From Spirochaetaceae bacterium (GTDB lineage Bacteria > Spirochaetota > Spirochaetia > Treponematales > Breznakiellaceae), in the NCBI GenBank assembly GCA_031269165.1, contig JAISZQ010000205.1:1-17370 (forward strand): a DNA stretch of 17,370 nucleotides, read 5' to 3'. Position numbers and translations under genes: made by a program. The notes beneath the pieces were generated by a model. The model did not search any database, was not told where the DNA came from, and saw only the letters and a program-made list of their open reading frames with translations. Positions 7,436 through 14,015 of the stretch are shown here, in pieces (position 1 is the stretch's first letter; the number at the start of each line of letters is the position of its first letter).

Positions 7436-7706
7436 ATGGGATCCGGCGGAATTTATCGACACGAAAGAAGATGTATTTGCCCATCTTGAAATTGCCCTTG
7501 AAGACGGAGATATGAATTTTCTCTTAAAAACCATAGGCTACATTGCTCGTTCCGAAGGTATGGCACAGATTGCCCATGAATTGGGCGTAACACGGGAGGG
7601 ATTATATGAATCTCTCTCCCCATCGGGAACCCCTTCGTTCGAAACCGTGCTCAAACTGCTTGATATGTCTGGTTTCCGGCTCAAGATAGAACGGAAAAGC
7701 GCATAA
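7422..7706 (+). CDS. HigA-like antitoxin (addiction-module antidote, HTH)
   Basis: This 94-residue antitoxin is expected to bind and neutralise the toxin encoded just before it and to repress their shared promoter. The C-terminal half carries an Xre/Cro-like helix-turn-helix at about 46-66 (GMAQIAHELGVTREGLYESLS), followed by 'TPSFETVLKLLDMSGFRLKI', typical of the antidote family paired with Gp49-like killers. The N-terminal 45 residues (start MKTTKWDPAEFIDT) match the family's toxin-binding region. I chose ATG at 7422 with GGAGGA 5 bases upstream; an earlier in-frame start at 7398 would contain that ribosome site. The gene is slightly more AT-rich than the sugar genes around it, in keeping with mobile modules. 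Confidence 0.88.
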   Translation: MKTTKWDPAEFIDTKEDVFAHLEIALEDGDMNFLLKTIGYIARSEGMAQIAHELGVTREGLYESLSPSGTPSFETVLKLLDMSGFRLKIERKSA

Positions 7707-7771
7707 ACGGCGTTTATTGATTTTCACGTTGTCTTTCTTTTCTATTCGCTTAACTTGTTGACAGCGGGAGA

Positions 7772-7842
7772 CCCCCTGCCAGATTGCTTCGCCCGCTCTA
7801 ACGAGCGACTCGCCCACAATGACGGCGGCCGCGCACAATGAC
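7772..7842. repeat. 71-bp direct repeat, left copy (truncated palindromic element)
   Basis: CCCCCTGCC opens and CACAATGAC closes this segment, with an inner stem CGCTCTAACGAGCG. It is repeated at 7960-8030 with a single base change. It contains only the right half of a 'GCAATGAC' palindromic repeat. A lone terminal-repeat sequence CTTAACTTGTTGAC precedes it (7749-7762). The gap 7707-8091 between the convergent antitoxin and lyase genes holds no gene and no clear terminator. Confidence 0.85.
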
Positions 7843-7875
7843 GAGTACTGCCCGTCGTTGCGGGCGAACAAACAC

Positions 7876-7954
7876 GTCATTGCGAGCGGAGCGAAGCAAT
7901 CCAGTGAAGGACTCCCCTCTCTAGATTGCTTCACCCTTCTCACTTCGCAATGAC
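7876..7954. repeat. Palindromic 'GTCATTGCGAGC' repeat, copy B2 (79 bp)
   Basis: A complete element with GTCATTGCGAGCGGAGCGAA at one end and CGCAATGAC at the other, and arms AAGCAATCCAG and CTAGATTGCTT. It lies between the two 71-bp direct repeats. The conserved connector GAGTACTG...TTGCGGG occurs just before it at 7843-7864. Confidence 0.85.
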
Positions 7955-7959
7955 GATGG

Positions 7960-8030
7960 CCCCCTGCCGGATTGCTTCGCCCGCTCTAACGAGCGACTCG
8001 CCCACAATGACGGCGGCCGCGCACAATGAC
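7960..8030. repeat. 71-bp direct repeat, right copy
   Basis: Identical to 7772-7842 except for one base (GGATTGC instead of AGATTGC). With its partner it brackets palindromic copy B2, giving a half-full-half array. Confidence 0.85.
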
Positions 8031-8091
8031 AGGCGGGTTCGTTCGTGTCGGCGCGGGCCTTTGGCCGAGGTTTGTGGTCACATTCCTTCGT

Positions 8092-9258
8092 TTAATGCTG
8101 TTGGCCAAGTTCCAGCGGGGGAAGGGCGTAGAAATCCTCCGGCAGGGCAGTCATGTAGATGTTGCAGTAACCGGCTGCGGTACTGTTATACACCACGGAT
8201 TTCCCGTCCCGTGTGATTGCCGGATGAGGATGGTGGGCGCCCCAGTCAAAACTGCCGTCGTGCATGGTGATGATCCGGGGGCCGTCAAAATTCTTTCCAT
8301 TGTACTTATAGCCCTTGATGGTCTTTCCCGTATCGCTTACCACAAAGTTAAAATCAACGGAATGAATGTGGTCGGGGCCGGGCACCCGGACACAGGGCGC
8401 TTCGACCTCGCCGCTCCCGTCGTAGCGGACAAAGCCAAAATAGGATGACGAGTCCCCGCCGGACGGCCGATGCGCCTGATACCCCACATGAATCCCGTCG
8501 AGGAACCAATACTCGTGGCCTATCATCTCCCCCTCAAAGCGGCGTTCCCGAATTTTCCGCGCCTTGCCGGTGTCGAGGTCGAGCACCCATATCCGGTGGT
8601 CTACTTTGCCCCACGGCCCCTCGTGGCAAAACGTGAGGAGATTGCCCTGAGTAAGGGACGGGTTCACATGGCCCACCCAGCATTGTTCCTGCCAGACCTC
8701 TTCCACCGTGTTATCCGTCACGTTAATGCGGACGATCCGGCTGTCCGGCTTGGCGGCGAATATTTCTTCAAAGCCGATGTAACCCGCCGTGAGATTCGAT
8801 TTGATCGTCTGGGAAAGATCCTCCACAAGACCGGCCACGACATATTTTCCGTCTCCGGTCGGGCGGGCCCCGCCAAAAGTAAAGCCGCGCGGGATGATGT
8901 AGAGGGGCCTGGTCTCAAGCGTATCCAGGCGAAGCGCGTACACACAGCCGTTATACTGGTAGTACGTTTCGTTGCGTTCGTGATTGACAAACATCGGGCA
9001 CCGAATGTCGGGCCCGCCACGGGGCATATCGGTTATACGGAACATTTCCCCGCTTTCAATGTCAATATAAAAAAGATTCCGCACATTGTCGCGATCGGAC
9101 ACAAAAAGCATGTTCCGGTCATGGTCAAACCAGCCGTCATCGGTAAAATAGGGATGTTCGCTATGTCCCTTGTAGTTCGTAAGCTGCCACACCGGAAGCC
9201 CCGTCCCCCGATCCTCAAAACATCTCCGCTCAGCCGGATAAACCTCATAGGGTTTCAT
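8092..9258 (-). CDS. ogl: Oligogalacturonate lyase (PL22 family)
   Basis: This 388-residue cytoplasmic enzyme cleaves short, mainly unsaturated, oligogalacturonides by beta-elimination to 5-keto-4-deoxyuronate, feeding the Kdu/Kdg pathway. It has the length of characterised Ogl proteins and the pattern of a seven-bladed beta-propeller. Family motifs include YFTDDGWFDHDRN near 37-49, CHEGPW at 211-216 followed by VDHRIW at 219-224, GHEYWFLDG at 247-255, DHIHSVDFNF near 296-305, and HHPHP at 342-346. In PL22 enzymes a histidine acts in catalysis and several histidines plus a Gln hold Mn2+; the His clusters here fit, but I cannot place the Gln with certainty. There is no signal peptide. The ATG at 9258 follows GGGGAGGA and overlaps the stop codon of a 28-codon upstream ORF. 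It lies 750 bp after the TogN-like permease gene, beyond a hairpin terminator, so it may have its own promoter. Confidence 0.9.
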   Translation of the reverse strand: MKPYEVYPAERRCFEDRGTGLPVWQLTNYKGHSEHPYFTDDGWFDHDRNMLFVSDRDNVRNLFYIDIESGEMFRITDMPRGGPDIRCPMFVNHERNETYYQYNGCVYALRLDTLETRPLYIIPRGFTFGGARPTGDGKYVVAGLVEDLSQTIKSNLTAGYIGFEEIFAAKPDSRIVRINVTDNTVEEVWQEQCWVGHVNPSLTQGNLLTFCHEGPWGKVDHRIWVLDLDTGKARKIRERRFEGEMIGHEYWFLDGIHVGYQAHRPSGGDSSSYFGFVRYDGSGEVEAPCVRVPGPDHIHSVDFNFVVSDTGKTIKGYKYNGKNFDGPRIITMHDGSFDWGAHHPHPAITRDGKSVVYNSTAAGYCNIYMTALPEDFYALPPLELGQQH

Positions 9259-9341
9259 ACATTCCTCCCCATTTTAGCACTTCCGCAAGCACCGTCTTCC
9301 CGCGAAAACATCGCCTCAGCCGCATCAAAATAAACGTCCAT
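9255..9341 (-). pseudogene. 28-codon ORF: truncated 5' end of a GH105-type gene overlapping ogl
   Basis: The frame begins MDVYFDAAEAMFSRED, matching the first residues of the 757-residue hydrolase (MGVYFDAADSMACFSRGD). It shares with that gene an identical 38-bp upstream segment including the AAGGAG ribosome site. It then runs into the ogl ribosome site and stops at TGA 9257-9255, overlapping the ogl ATG by two bases. It is best read as the remnant of a duplicated or deleted GH105-type gene. It may now act as a translated leader coupled to ogl. The frame and both ribosome sites are intact, so translation is plausible. Confidence 0.7.
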
Positions 9342-9379
9342 ATACAACTCCTTCACTTCTTAATGCCTTAAACTTGACC
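9342..9379. repeat. Upstream segment duplicated at 2679-2716
   Basis: This is identical over 38 bases to the leader of the GH105-type hydrolase gene. The sequences diverge immediately upstream of it (CGCAAAATG here, TGAAAAATT there). It carries the ribosome site of the 28-codon ORF. No convincing -35/-10 pair is visible in it. Confidence 0.85.
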
Positions 9380-9388
9380 CGCAAAATG

Positions 9389-9420
9389 AAAAAACCCAGC
9401 AAAAGGGGGAAGTCTCCCCC
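9389..9420 (-). terminator. Probable intrinsic terminator downstream of the operon 2 permeases
   Basis: Read on the minus strand, GGGGGA (9420-9415), loop GACT, TCCCCC (9410-9405) is followed by TTTTGCTGGGTTTTTT. This would end transcripts arriving from the permease genes before ogl. The same hairpin core GGGGGAAGTCTCCCCC occurs at 4781-4796, and a shorter form at 4924-4937, so it is also a repeat-family motif. Confidence 0.5.
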
Positions 9421-9638
9421 TCGCTCCAGACACGCACTCCGGTCGATATGTCCACGCCTGCGGCGCGTCCACACCTCCCTCCGTTTGGTCTTCCGCTACC
9501 CCCTCTGCGGTGGGCCCGCCCCCCGCAACGCCCCCCATCCCCCTCCGGCGGCACCTGCGGCCACCTGCCGTGGAGGCCCTTGGACGCACCGTACGATGAA
9601 CGCCCCCCGGCCCCCCTTCGGGGGAGAACGCCCCTCGT
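9421..9638. other. GC-rich stretch without a recognisable gene
   Basis: About 220 bp rich in C on the plus strand. Open frames across it are low-complexity and lack ribosome sites. Its start (CGCTCCAGAC) matches the sequence following another hairpin at 4939-4948. A perfect small hairpin CCCCC-TTC-GGGGG lies near 9613-9625. I see no coding or RNA signature. Confidence 0.5.
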
Positions 9639-9690
9639 CTAGATTGCTTCGTCGCTATTGGCAACCGTGTTGCCGCCTCCTCGCAATGAC
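9639..9690. repeat. Truncated palindromic repeat, copy C1
   Basis: Only the right half of the element is present, from TCTAGATTGCTTCG to CGCAATGAC. Its inner part (GTTGCCGCCTCCTCGCAATGAC, shown here as a description) matches the end of copy A1. The 22-bp connector (9691-9712) follows and leads to copy C2, the same order as at 2820-2997. Confidence 0.75.
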
Positions 9691-9722
9691 GAGTACTGCC
9701 CGTCGTTGCGGGTGAACCCTCC

Positions 9723-9833
9723 GTCATTGCGAGCGGGCCGCTCGTTAGAGCGGGCGAAGCAATCCAGTGCGAGGCGTTCCCTCTCTGGATTGCTTCACCA
9801 ACGGCAACTATGTTGCCGCGGGTTCGCAATGAC
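9723..9833. repeat. Palindromic 'GTCATTGCGAGC' repeat, copy C2 (111 bp)
   Basis: The same as copy A2 (2887-2997), including the extra inner stem with CGCTCGTTAGAGCG and the AACGGCAACTATGTTGCCG inner arm. The preceding connector and spacer also match, so a block of roughly 170 bp is duplicated between the two sites. Confidence 0.9.
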
Positions 9834-9886
9834 GAGTACTGTCCGTCGTTGCGGGTGAGCCCGCCGTCATTGCGGACAGGCTACCT

Positions 9887-9965
9887 GTCATTGCGAGCGG
9901 AGCGAAGCAATCCAGCGCGAGGCGTTCCCTGTCTGGATTGCTTCACCCTTCGGGTTCGCAATGAC
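9887..9965. repeat. Palindromic 'GTCATTGCGAGC' repeat, copy C3 (79 bp)
   Basis: Complete element with ends GTCATTGCGAGCGGAGCGAA and TTCGCAATGAC, and an inner CCCTTCGGG hairpin tip. It is preceded by the fourth connector copy (9834-9855, one base different) and by the same CATTGCGGACxGxCTACCTGT spacer that precedes copy A1. It ends 42 bp before the permease stop codon. Confidence 0.85.
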
Positions 9966-10007
9966 GGCCCGGCGCCGCCATAATCCGCGTAATCTGAGCC
10001 TGTTGTG

Positions 10008-10865
10008 CTACGCCTTCAAGCCCGACGTAACGAGCCCTTCGACGATATACTTCTGGAATATCACGAAGATCGCCAGAACCGGAACCAGAGAAAGCGTTCC
10101 CATCGCAAAAATCGCGCCCCAGTCCGTGGAACTCATCGGGTCGGCAAACATCCGCAACGCGAGCGACACGGTAAAACTGCGGGGACGGTTCAGGTACAGA
10201 AGGGGTCCCAGAAAATCGTCCCATCGCCAATAGAAACTGAAAATAGTCGCCGTAATCAGGGCGGGCTTGATCAGCGGGAAAATAATACGCGCAAAAATGC
10301 TGAACTTATTACAGCCGTCGATCATCGCGGACTGATCCAGTTCGTGGGGGATGCCCCGGATAAACTGTACCATCAGGAAGATAAAGAACGCCTGTCCGCC
10401 AAACTGGGGGACGATCAGGGGCAGGAAGGTATTCACCCAGCCTATCTTGTGGAAAATGATAAACTGGGGAACCATAACCACCTGATACGGAAGCATCATC
10501 GTGAGAAACATACAGCCGTACCAGAATCCGTTCCCCCGAAAGCGGATGCGGGCAAAGCCGAATGCCACGAGAGACGAGGCGAGAACCGCCCCAACGGTGG
10601 ACACCACGGTAACAAAAAACGAATTCCCAAAAAAGGTTCCGAAGGAGGTGGAACCGTTGTACGCCCACCCCCGCACAAAGTTGTCGATATGAAACGTCTT
10701 TGGGATTAACGAGAACGAGTTGAAAATCTCCCCGCTTTCCTTAAACGCGTTCGAGACCATCCACAATATCGGATAGAGCATGAGAAAGCCGAGAAGGACA
10801 ACGAAAACATGAAAGATACAGTCGTCTCTCAGTTTTGCCAGTTTGCGTTTGGTTGCTTTTTTCAT
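10008..10865 (-). CDS. ABC sugar transporter permease (MalG/UgpE type, TogN-like)
   Basis: This 285-residue inner-membrane permease is the second permease of operon 2. About six membrane segments are visible, the first at roughly 17-39. The EAA loop is at about 174-200 (HELDQSAMIDGCNK...FPLIKPAL); 'DQSA' replaces the more usual 'EEAA'. It ends in the family's G-L-x-x-G-x-K-A pattern. I chose ATG at 10865, 13 bp after the upstream stop with GGGGGAG between; the longer start at 10889 would overlap the upstream gene and include that ribosome site. With its partners and the linked oligogalacturonate lyase it resembles TogMN-type oligogalacturonide import, but the substrate is an inference. Confidence 0.9.
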   Translation of the reverse strand: MKKATKRKLAKLRDDCIFHVFVVLLGFLMLYPILWMVSNAFKESGEIFNSFSLIPKTFHIDNFVRGWAYNGSTSFGTFFGNSFFVTVVSTVGAVLASSLVAFGFARIRFRGNGFWYGCMFLTMMLPYQVVMVPQFIIFHKIGWVNTFLPLIVPQFGGQAFFIFLMVQFIRGIPHELDQSAMIDGCNKFSIFARIIFPLIKPALITATIFSFYWRWDDFLGPLLYLNRPRSFTVSLALRMFADPMSSTDWGAIFAMGTLSLVPVLAIFVIFQKYIVEGLVTSGLKA

Positions 10866-10878
10866 AGGTACTCCCCCT

Positions 10879-11790
10879 TTATGATTCATAGAACACCCAC
10901 TTGTCAGAGGTTTTAAAGATAACGCCCGTAAAAACGCCGATGATCAGCACCAGAACCCACGCCATTGCGGAACTGTAGCCCATGCTGTAATACTTGAACG
11001 CCCGCTGGTAGAGGTACAGAGCATAGACCAGCGTCGAATTCTGCGGGTCGCCGTTGCCGCCCGACACGACAAATGCCTGGGTAAAGACGGTAAAGCCGTT
11101 GATAAGCTGCATGATCAGGTTAAAGAAAATGATCGAGGTCATCTGGGGCAGGGTTATGTTGAAGAACTGTTTTATCGGGCTCGCGCCGTCAATTGAGGCG
11201 GCCTCGTAGTAGGTGACCGGTATCTGCCGGAGTCCCGCCAGAAAGATCAGCATGGACGAGCCGAACTGCCATGCCGCGAGGAGAATCAGCGTCCAGATGG
11301 CGGTGTTCGGGTTTCCAAGCCAGCTTACCGTGCTGGGTATGCCGACAGCCTGTAACACCGCGTTGATCGCGCCGTCCGCGAGAAAGAGCCGCCGCCACAT
11401 CACGGCAACCGCGATGCTGCCCCCGACGATGGACGGCAGGTAGTACGCCGCCTGATAGAGACGGATCATCCGGGACGCCCGCTTGAAAAGCACGGCAACG
11501 ATAAAGGCAAACACGAGGCGTGAGGGTACCGAGACAAAGGCATAGAAAAAGGTGACGGCTAACGATTTCCAAAAAAGCTCGTCGGTCGCCATGCGCCTGA
11601 AATTCTTCAAGCCTGAAAAAACCGGAGACGCCAAGATGTCATAGTCTGTAAAAGAAAAGTACAGAGAAAACACAATGGGGATAATGGAAAACGCAAAGAA
11701 ACAGATGAGCCACGGACTGATAAAAGCATAGCCCGCAACATCTTCCATAAACTGCCGTTTTTTACGCAATAACGCTTGATTTTGAGTCAT
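10879..11790 (-). CDS. ABC sugar transporter permease (MalF/UgpA type, TogM-like)
   Basis: This 303-residue permease has six predicted membrane segments. The opening 'AGYAFISPWLICFFAFSIIPI' (19-39, shown in part) is typical of UgpA/MsmF-type proteins. The EAA loop is at about 194-216 (YYEAASIDGASPIKQF...TLPQM). ATG at 11790 follows GGGGAG with good spacing. It sits 25 bp after the binding-protein stop codon and 13 bp before the next permease, so the three genes are one transcriptional unit. It should pair with the MalG-type permease to form the membrane channel. Confidence 0.92.
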   Translation of the reverse strand: MTQNQALLRKKRQFMEDVAGYAFISPWLICFFAFSIIPIVFSLYFSFTDYDILASPVFSGLKNFRRMATDELFWKSLAVTFFYAFVSVPSRLVFAFIVAVLFKRASRMIRLYQAAYYLPSIVGGSIAVAVMWRRLFLADGAINAVLQAVGIPSTVSWLGNPNTAIWTLILLAAWQFGSSMLIFLAGLRQIPVTYYEAASIDGASPIKQFFNITLPQMTSIIFFNLIMQLINGFTVFTQAFVVSGGNGDPQNSTLVYALYLYQRAFKYYSMGYSSAMAWVLVLIIGVFTGVIFKTSDKWVFYES

Positions 11791-11815
11791 AGTATTCTCC
11801 CCGTACCTTTACGGC

Positions 11816-13102
11816 CTACTGAACGCCTAAAATCTGGTTTGCTTTGGTTATAAACCGTGTGGCACCCTCGGACGAAGAGACGCTCTTGCTCAGAACCTGT
11901 TGCGCTATATCCCGCAACAACGCGAGAATCTCGCCGTTTGCCGCCGGGTCGGGCGGGTCGATGTCGCTTGAGTTTGCCGCCGCCAGCGAAACAAAGTCAA
12001 AAGACATCTTCATGTTGTCGTCCATCTTGGGAAATAGATAAGAACGGACATTTTCAGGAACGGGAACGCCGCGTTCCGCAAGAAGAATGTCGTTCGCGCC
12101 AAGATCGTTGAGGAAGAAGTTAAAGACCTTTGCCGCCGCATCGGGGTTTTCCGCCTTTGCCGCGATGGTGAAGAACATTGAAGGTTTGAGATAGGTTCCC
12201 TTCCGTTTCGCGTTGTCGATGGCGGGGAAAAGGAGCATTCCGATGGGACGTTTCGCGCCGTTTGCCGTGGCGGTTATCTGGTTGCTCCAGATGTACTGGA
12301 GCCACGACTGCCCTTTGGAGAAGGCGTCTTCTTCCACGCTTACTGTAACAAAGGCTTCGTCGGCGGGTATCAACGCGCCCGCGTCAAGAAGTCTGAGCTG
12401 GAGATCCCAGTACTCTTTCAAAAGCGCGGGGTCGGAAAAGCCCAGTTTCTTCCCGTCCGGGGCATAGAAAGACGCGCCGCTCTGACGGAGGAATATTTCG
12501 AAAATGACCTTCACATCGGTGGTGCCGAGTGGCAGCGTCCTCACGCCGGTTTTCTGGTAAATCGTCAACGCGATGTTCTCAAAATCTTTCAGCGTCCATT
12601 TGGTGGAATCGGGAACGTTGATACCGGCCTTTGCCAGCACCGCCGGATCGTAGACCATGCCCAGCGCGTTGGTTCCCAGACTGATCGCGTAGAGCTTGCC
12701 GTTGACTTTACCTGCGGAGAGCGCGGATGCCGGGATTTTAGACACGTCAATGACGCCGTTTTGGGTGTACGGGGTCAGGTCAAGCAACTGGTTCCGGTTT
12801 GCCCATTGCAGCATATAGCCGTAGTCATGCTGGATGAGATCGGGCAGGTTCCCGGCGGAAGCCTGGGTGTTCAACTTGTCCCAATAACCGGCCCAGCCGG
12901 TCGTCTCCGTCTCAATGGTAACACCCGGATTTTTGCTCTGGTAGAGTTGCACCGTTTTGAGGGTCCGTTCGTCCCGCACCGTATTCCCCCACCACGTCAG
13001 CCGCATATAGTTCTTATCACTACCGCCGGCATCACTTTTCGCCCCCGCAAACAGCATCGCGGAAGCCACGACCAAAGCCAATAACAACAACACTTTTCTC
13101 AT
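11816..13102 (-). CDS. ABC sugar transporter solute-binding protein (family 1, TogB-like)
   Basis: This 428-residue extracytoplasmic binding protein is the first gene of operon 2. Its mature N-terminus 'MRLTWWGNTVRDERTLKTVQLYQSKNPGV' (33-61, shown in part) and later 'GWAGYWDKLNTQASAGNLPDLIQ' resemble TogB/UgpB-type sugar-binding proteins, with a length like that of TogB. The signal peptide (hydrophobic 4-18) ends LFAGA with no lipobox Cys, so it is probably cleaved by signal peptidase I near residue 19-21 and is soluble in the periplasm, unlike the lipoprotein of operon 1. ATG at 13102 follows AAGGAG. Linked to an IclR regulator and ogl, its likely ligand is an oligogalacturonide. Confidence 0.9.
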   Translation of the reverse strand: MRKVLLLLALVVASAMLFAGAKSDAGGSDKNYMRLTWWGNTVRDERTLKTVQLYQSKNPGVTIETETTGWAGYWDKLNTQASAGNLPDLIQHDYGYMLQWANRNQLLDLTPYTQNGVIDVSKIPASALSAGKVNGKLYAISLGTNALGMVYDPAVLAKAGINVPDSTKWTLKDFENIALTIYQKTGVRTLPLGTTDVKVIFEIFLRQSGASFYAPDGKKLGFSDPALLKEYWDLQLRLLDAGALIPADEAFVTVSVEEDAFSKGQSWLQYIWSNQITATANGAKRPIGMLLFPAIDNAKRKGTYLKPSMFFTIAAKAENPDAAAKVFNFFLNDLGANDILLAERGVPVPENVRSYLFPKMDDNMKMSFDFVSLAAANSSDIDPPDPAANGEILALLRDIAQQVLSKSVSSSEGATRFITKANQILGVQ

Positions 13103-13127
13103 AACAATCTCCTTAGTACTTGAATTT

Positions 13128-13162
13128 GTTCATATATATGAATATATGATTTATATATGAAC
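13128..13162. promoter_or_regulatory. 35-bp operator in the operon 2 / regulator divergent gap
   Basis: Outer arms are GTTCATATATA and TATATATGAAC. The left half contains a perfect 14-bp palindrome TTCATATATATGAA, and TATATGA occurs three times within the site. It is 33/35 identical to 6870-6904. It begins 11 bp after the operon 2 -10 box and lies 77 bp before the regulator's ATG, so one bound protein could affect both directions. Confidence 0.82.
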
Positions 13163-13173
13163 CTATACAGAAT

Positions 13174-13202
13174 AGTATAAGCGTGCTATTCTTCATTGTC
13201 AA
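13174..13202 (-). promoter_or_regulatory. Promoter of operon 2
   Basis: On the minus strand there is TTGACA (13197-13202), a 17-base spacer and TATACT (13174-13179). The predicted start near 13167 gives a leader of about 65 bases before the ATG at 13102. Apart from the boxes the spacer differs from that of operon 1, so the shared architecture is conserved by function rather than by recent copying of the whole region. Confidence 0.85.
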
Positions 13203-13239
13203 GAGAAAAAAACGAAAAAAGCGAGGAAAAGAGACGTCT

Positions 13240-13998
13240 ATGGAAAAAAAAGGACATCGACTCTTACAATGCGCCTTTGAGATACTCGATGCGGTGGCGG
13301 ACAGCGACGCGCCTTTAGGGTTCAAGGACATCTGCGCGCTTTTCGATCTCCCGAAAAGCACCATTCACAACCTGGTGCAGACCATGCTGAACATGGAGTA
13401 TTTGCGGAAGGATCTGACGGGACGTTACCGTATCGGTATACGATGCTTCAAGACCGGAAACTCCTTTCGTTTGTCCGATCCTTTTACGGCGCACGCCCGG
13501 AAAATAGTCGAGGAACTGCACCAGACCTGCAATGAAAACACCTGCTTTGCCGTGCTGGACCGTACCGACGTGGTCTACATCTATGAATTCGACAGTACGC
13601 AAGTGCTGCGCGTCTATGCCCACGATGAAAAGCGGAAACCCGCCCATGCCACGGCGTTGGGCAAGGCGCTTCTTTCCGGTTATACCGACGAGGAAATACG
13701 CGCGCTCTATCCCAGCGAGCAACTTCAGATATTTACGCCTAAAACGCTATGCAGTCTCGACGCGCTTGTTGAGCAAATCCGCGAAGTACGCCGCAGTCAC
13801 GTGGCGTACGATCTTGAGGAGACCCATCCCCATGTAAACTGTATCGCGGTTCCGGTGATGAATTCCAACGGCTTTCCGGTCGCGGCTCTGTCCTTTACCT
13901 TTCCCACGTTCCGCGAGGAGGTAACGCAGGAGCAGTTGTTGACGCTCTTGCAAGCCGCCGCCAAAAAAATGGAAGAACTTTACCGGCTCTACGAGTGA
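13240..13998 (+). CDS. IclR-family transcriptional regulator (KdgR-like role)
   Basis: This 252-residue regulator has an N-terminal winged helix-turn-helix (about 6-68; 'GFKDICALFDLPKSTIHNLVQTML' at 27-50, shown in part) and the IclR effector-binding domain (about 80-250). Domain hallmarks are KPAHATALGKALLSG at 133-147 and CIAVPVMNSNGFPVAALS near 201-218. I chose ATG at 13240 because the HTH begins at once and the length is typical; GAGG lies 13 bases upstream, a loose fit. The earlier GTG at 13183 would lie inside the divergent promoter. IclR proteins such as KdgR repress pectin genes until a 2-keto-3-deoxyuronate-type inducer binds. Its divergence from operon 2, and the shared operator at operon 1, make it the likely regulator of both. 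It converges on the next gene with only 17 bp between stops. Confidence 0.9.
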   Translation: MEKKGHRLLQCAFEILDAVADSDAPLGFKDICALFDLPKSTIHNLVQTMLNMEYLRKDLTGRYRIGIRCFKTGNSFRLSDPFTAHARKIVEELHQTCNENTCFAVLDRTDVVYIYEFDSTQVLRVYAHDEKRKPAHATALGKALLSGYTDEEIRALYPSEQLQIFTPKTLCSLDALVEQIREVRRSHVAYDLEETHPHVNCIAVPVMNSNGFPVAALSFTFPTFREEVTQEQLLTLLQAAAKKMEELYRLYE

Positions 13999-14015
13999 GG
14001 GGTGGCGTCCGCATG

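Noticed and set aside
8470..9333. 287-codon plus-strand frame
   Set aside because: It is antisense to ogl, whose family motifs are unambiguous.
9368..9829. 153-codon minus-strand frame and similar frames across the repeats
   Set aside because: They translate palindromic repeats (for example HCEEA, IASPALTSG, LAMT strings), lack ribosome sites, and overlap each other on both strands.
13183..13239. Upstream GTG start for the IclR regulator
   Set aside because: It would add 19 Lys/Arg-rich residues encoded by the divergent promoter region; the HTH starts right after ATG 13240.
13999..14015. Bidirectional terminator between the convergent IclR and TIGR03545-type genes
   Set aside because: Only 17 bp separate the stop codons and no stem with a T-run is visible.
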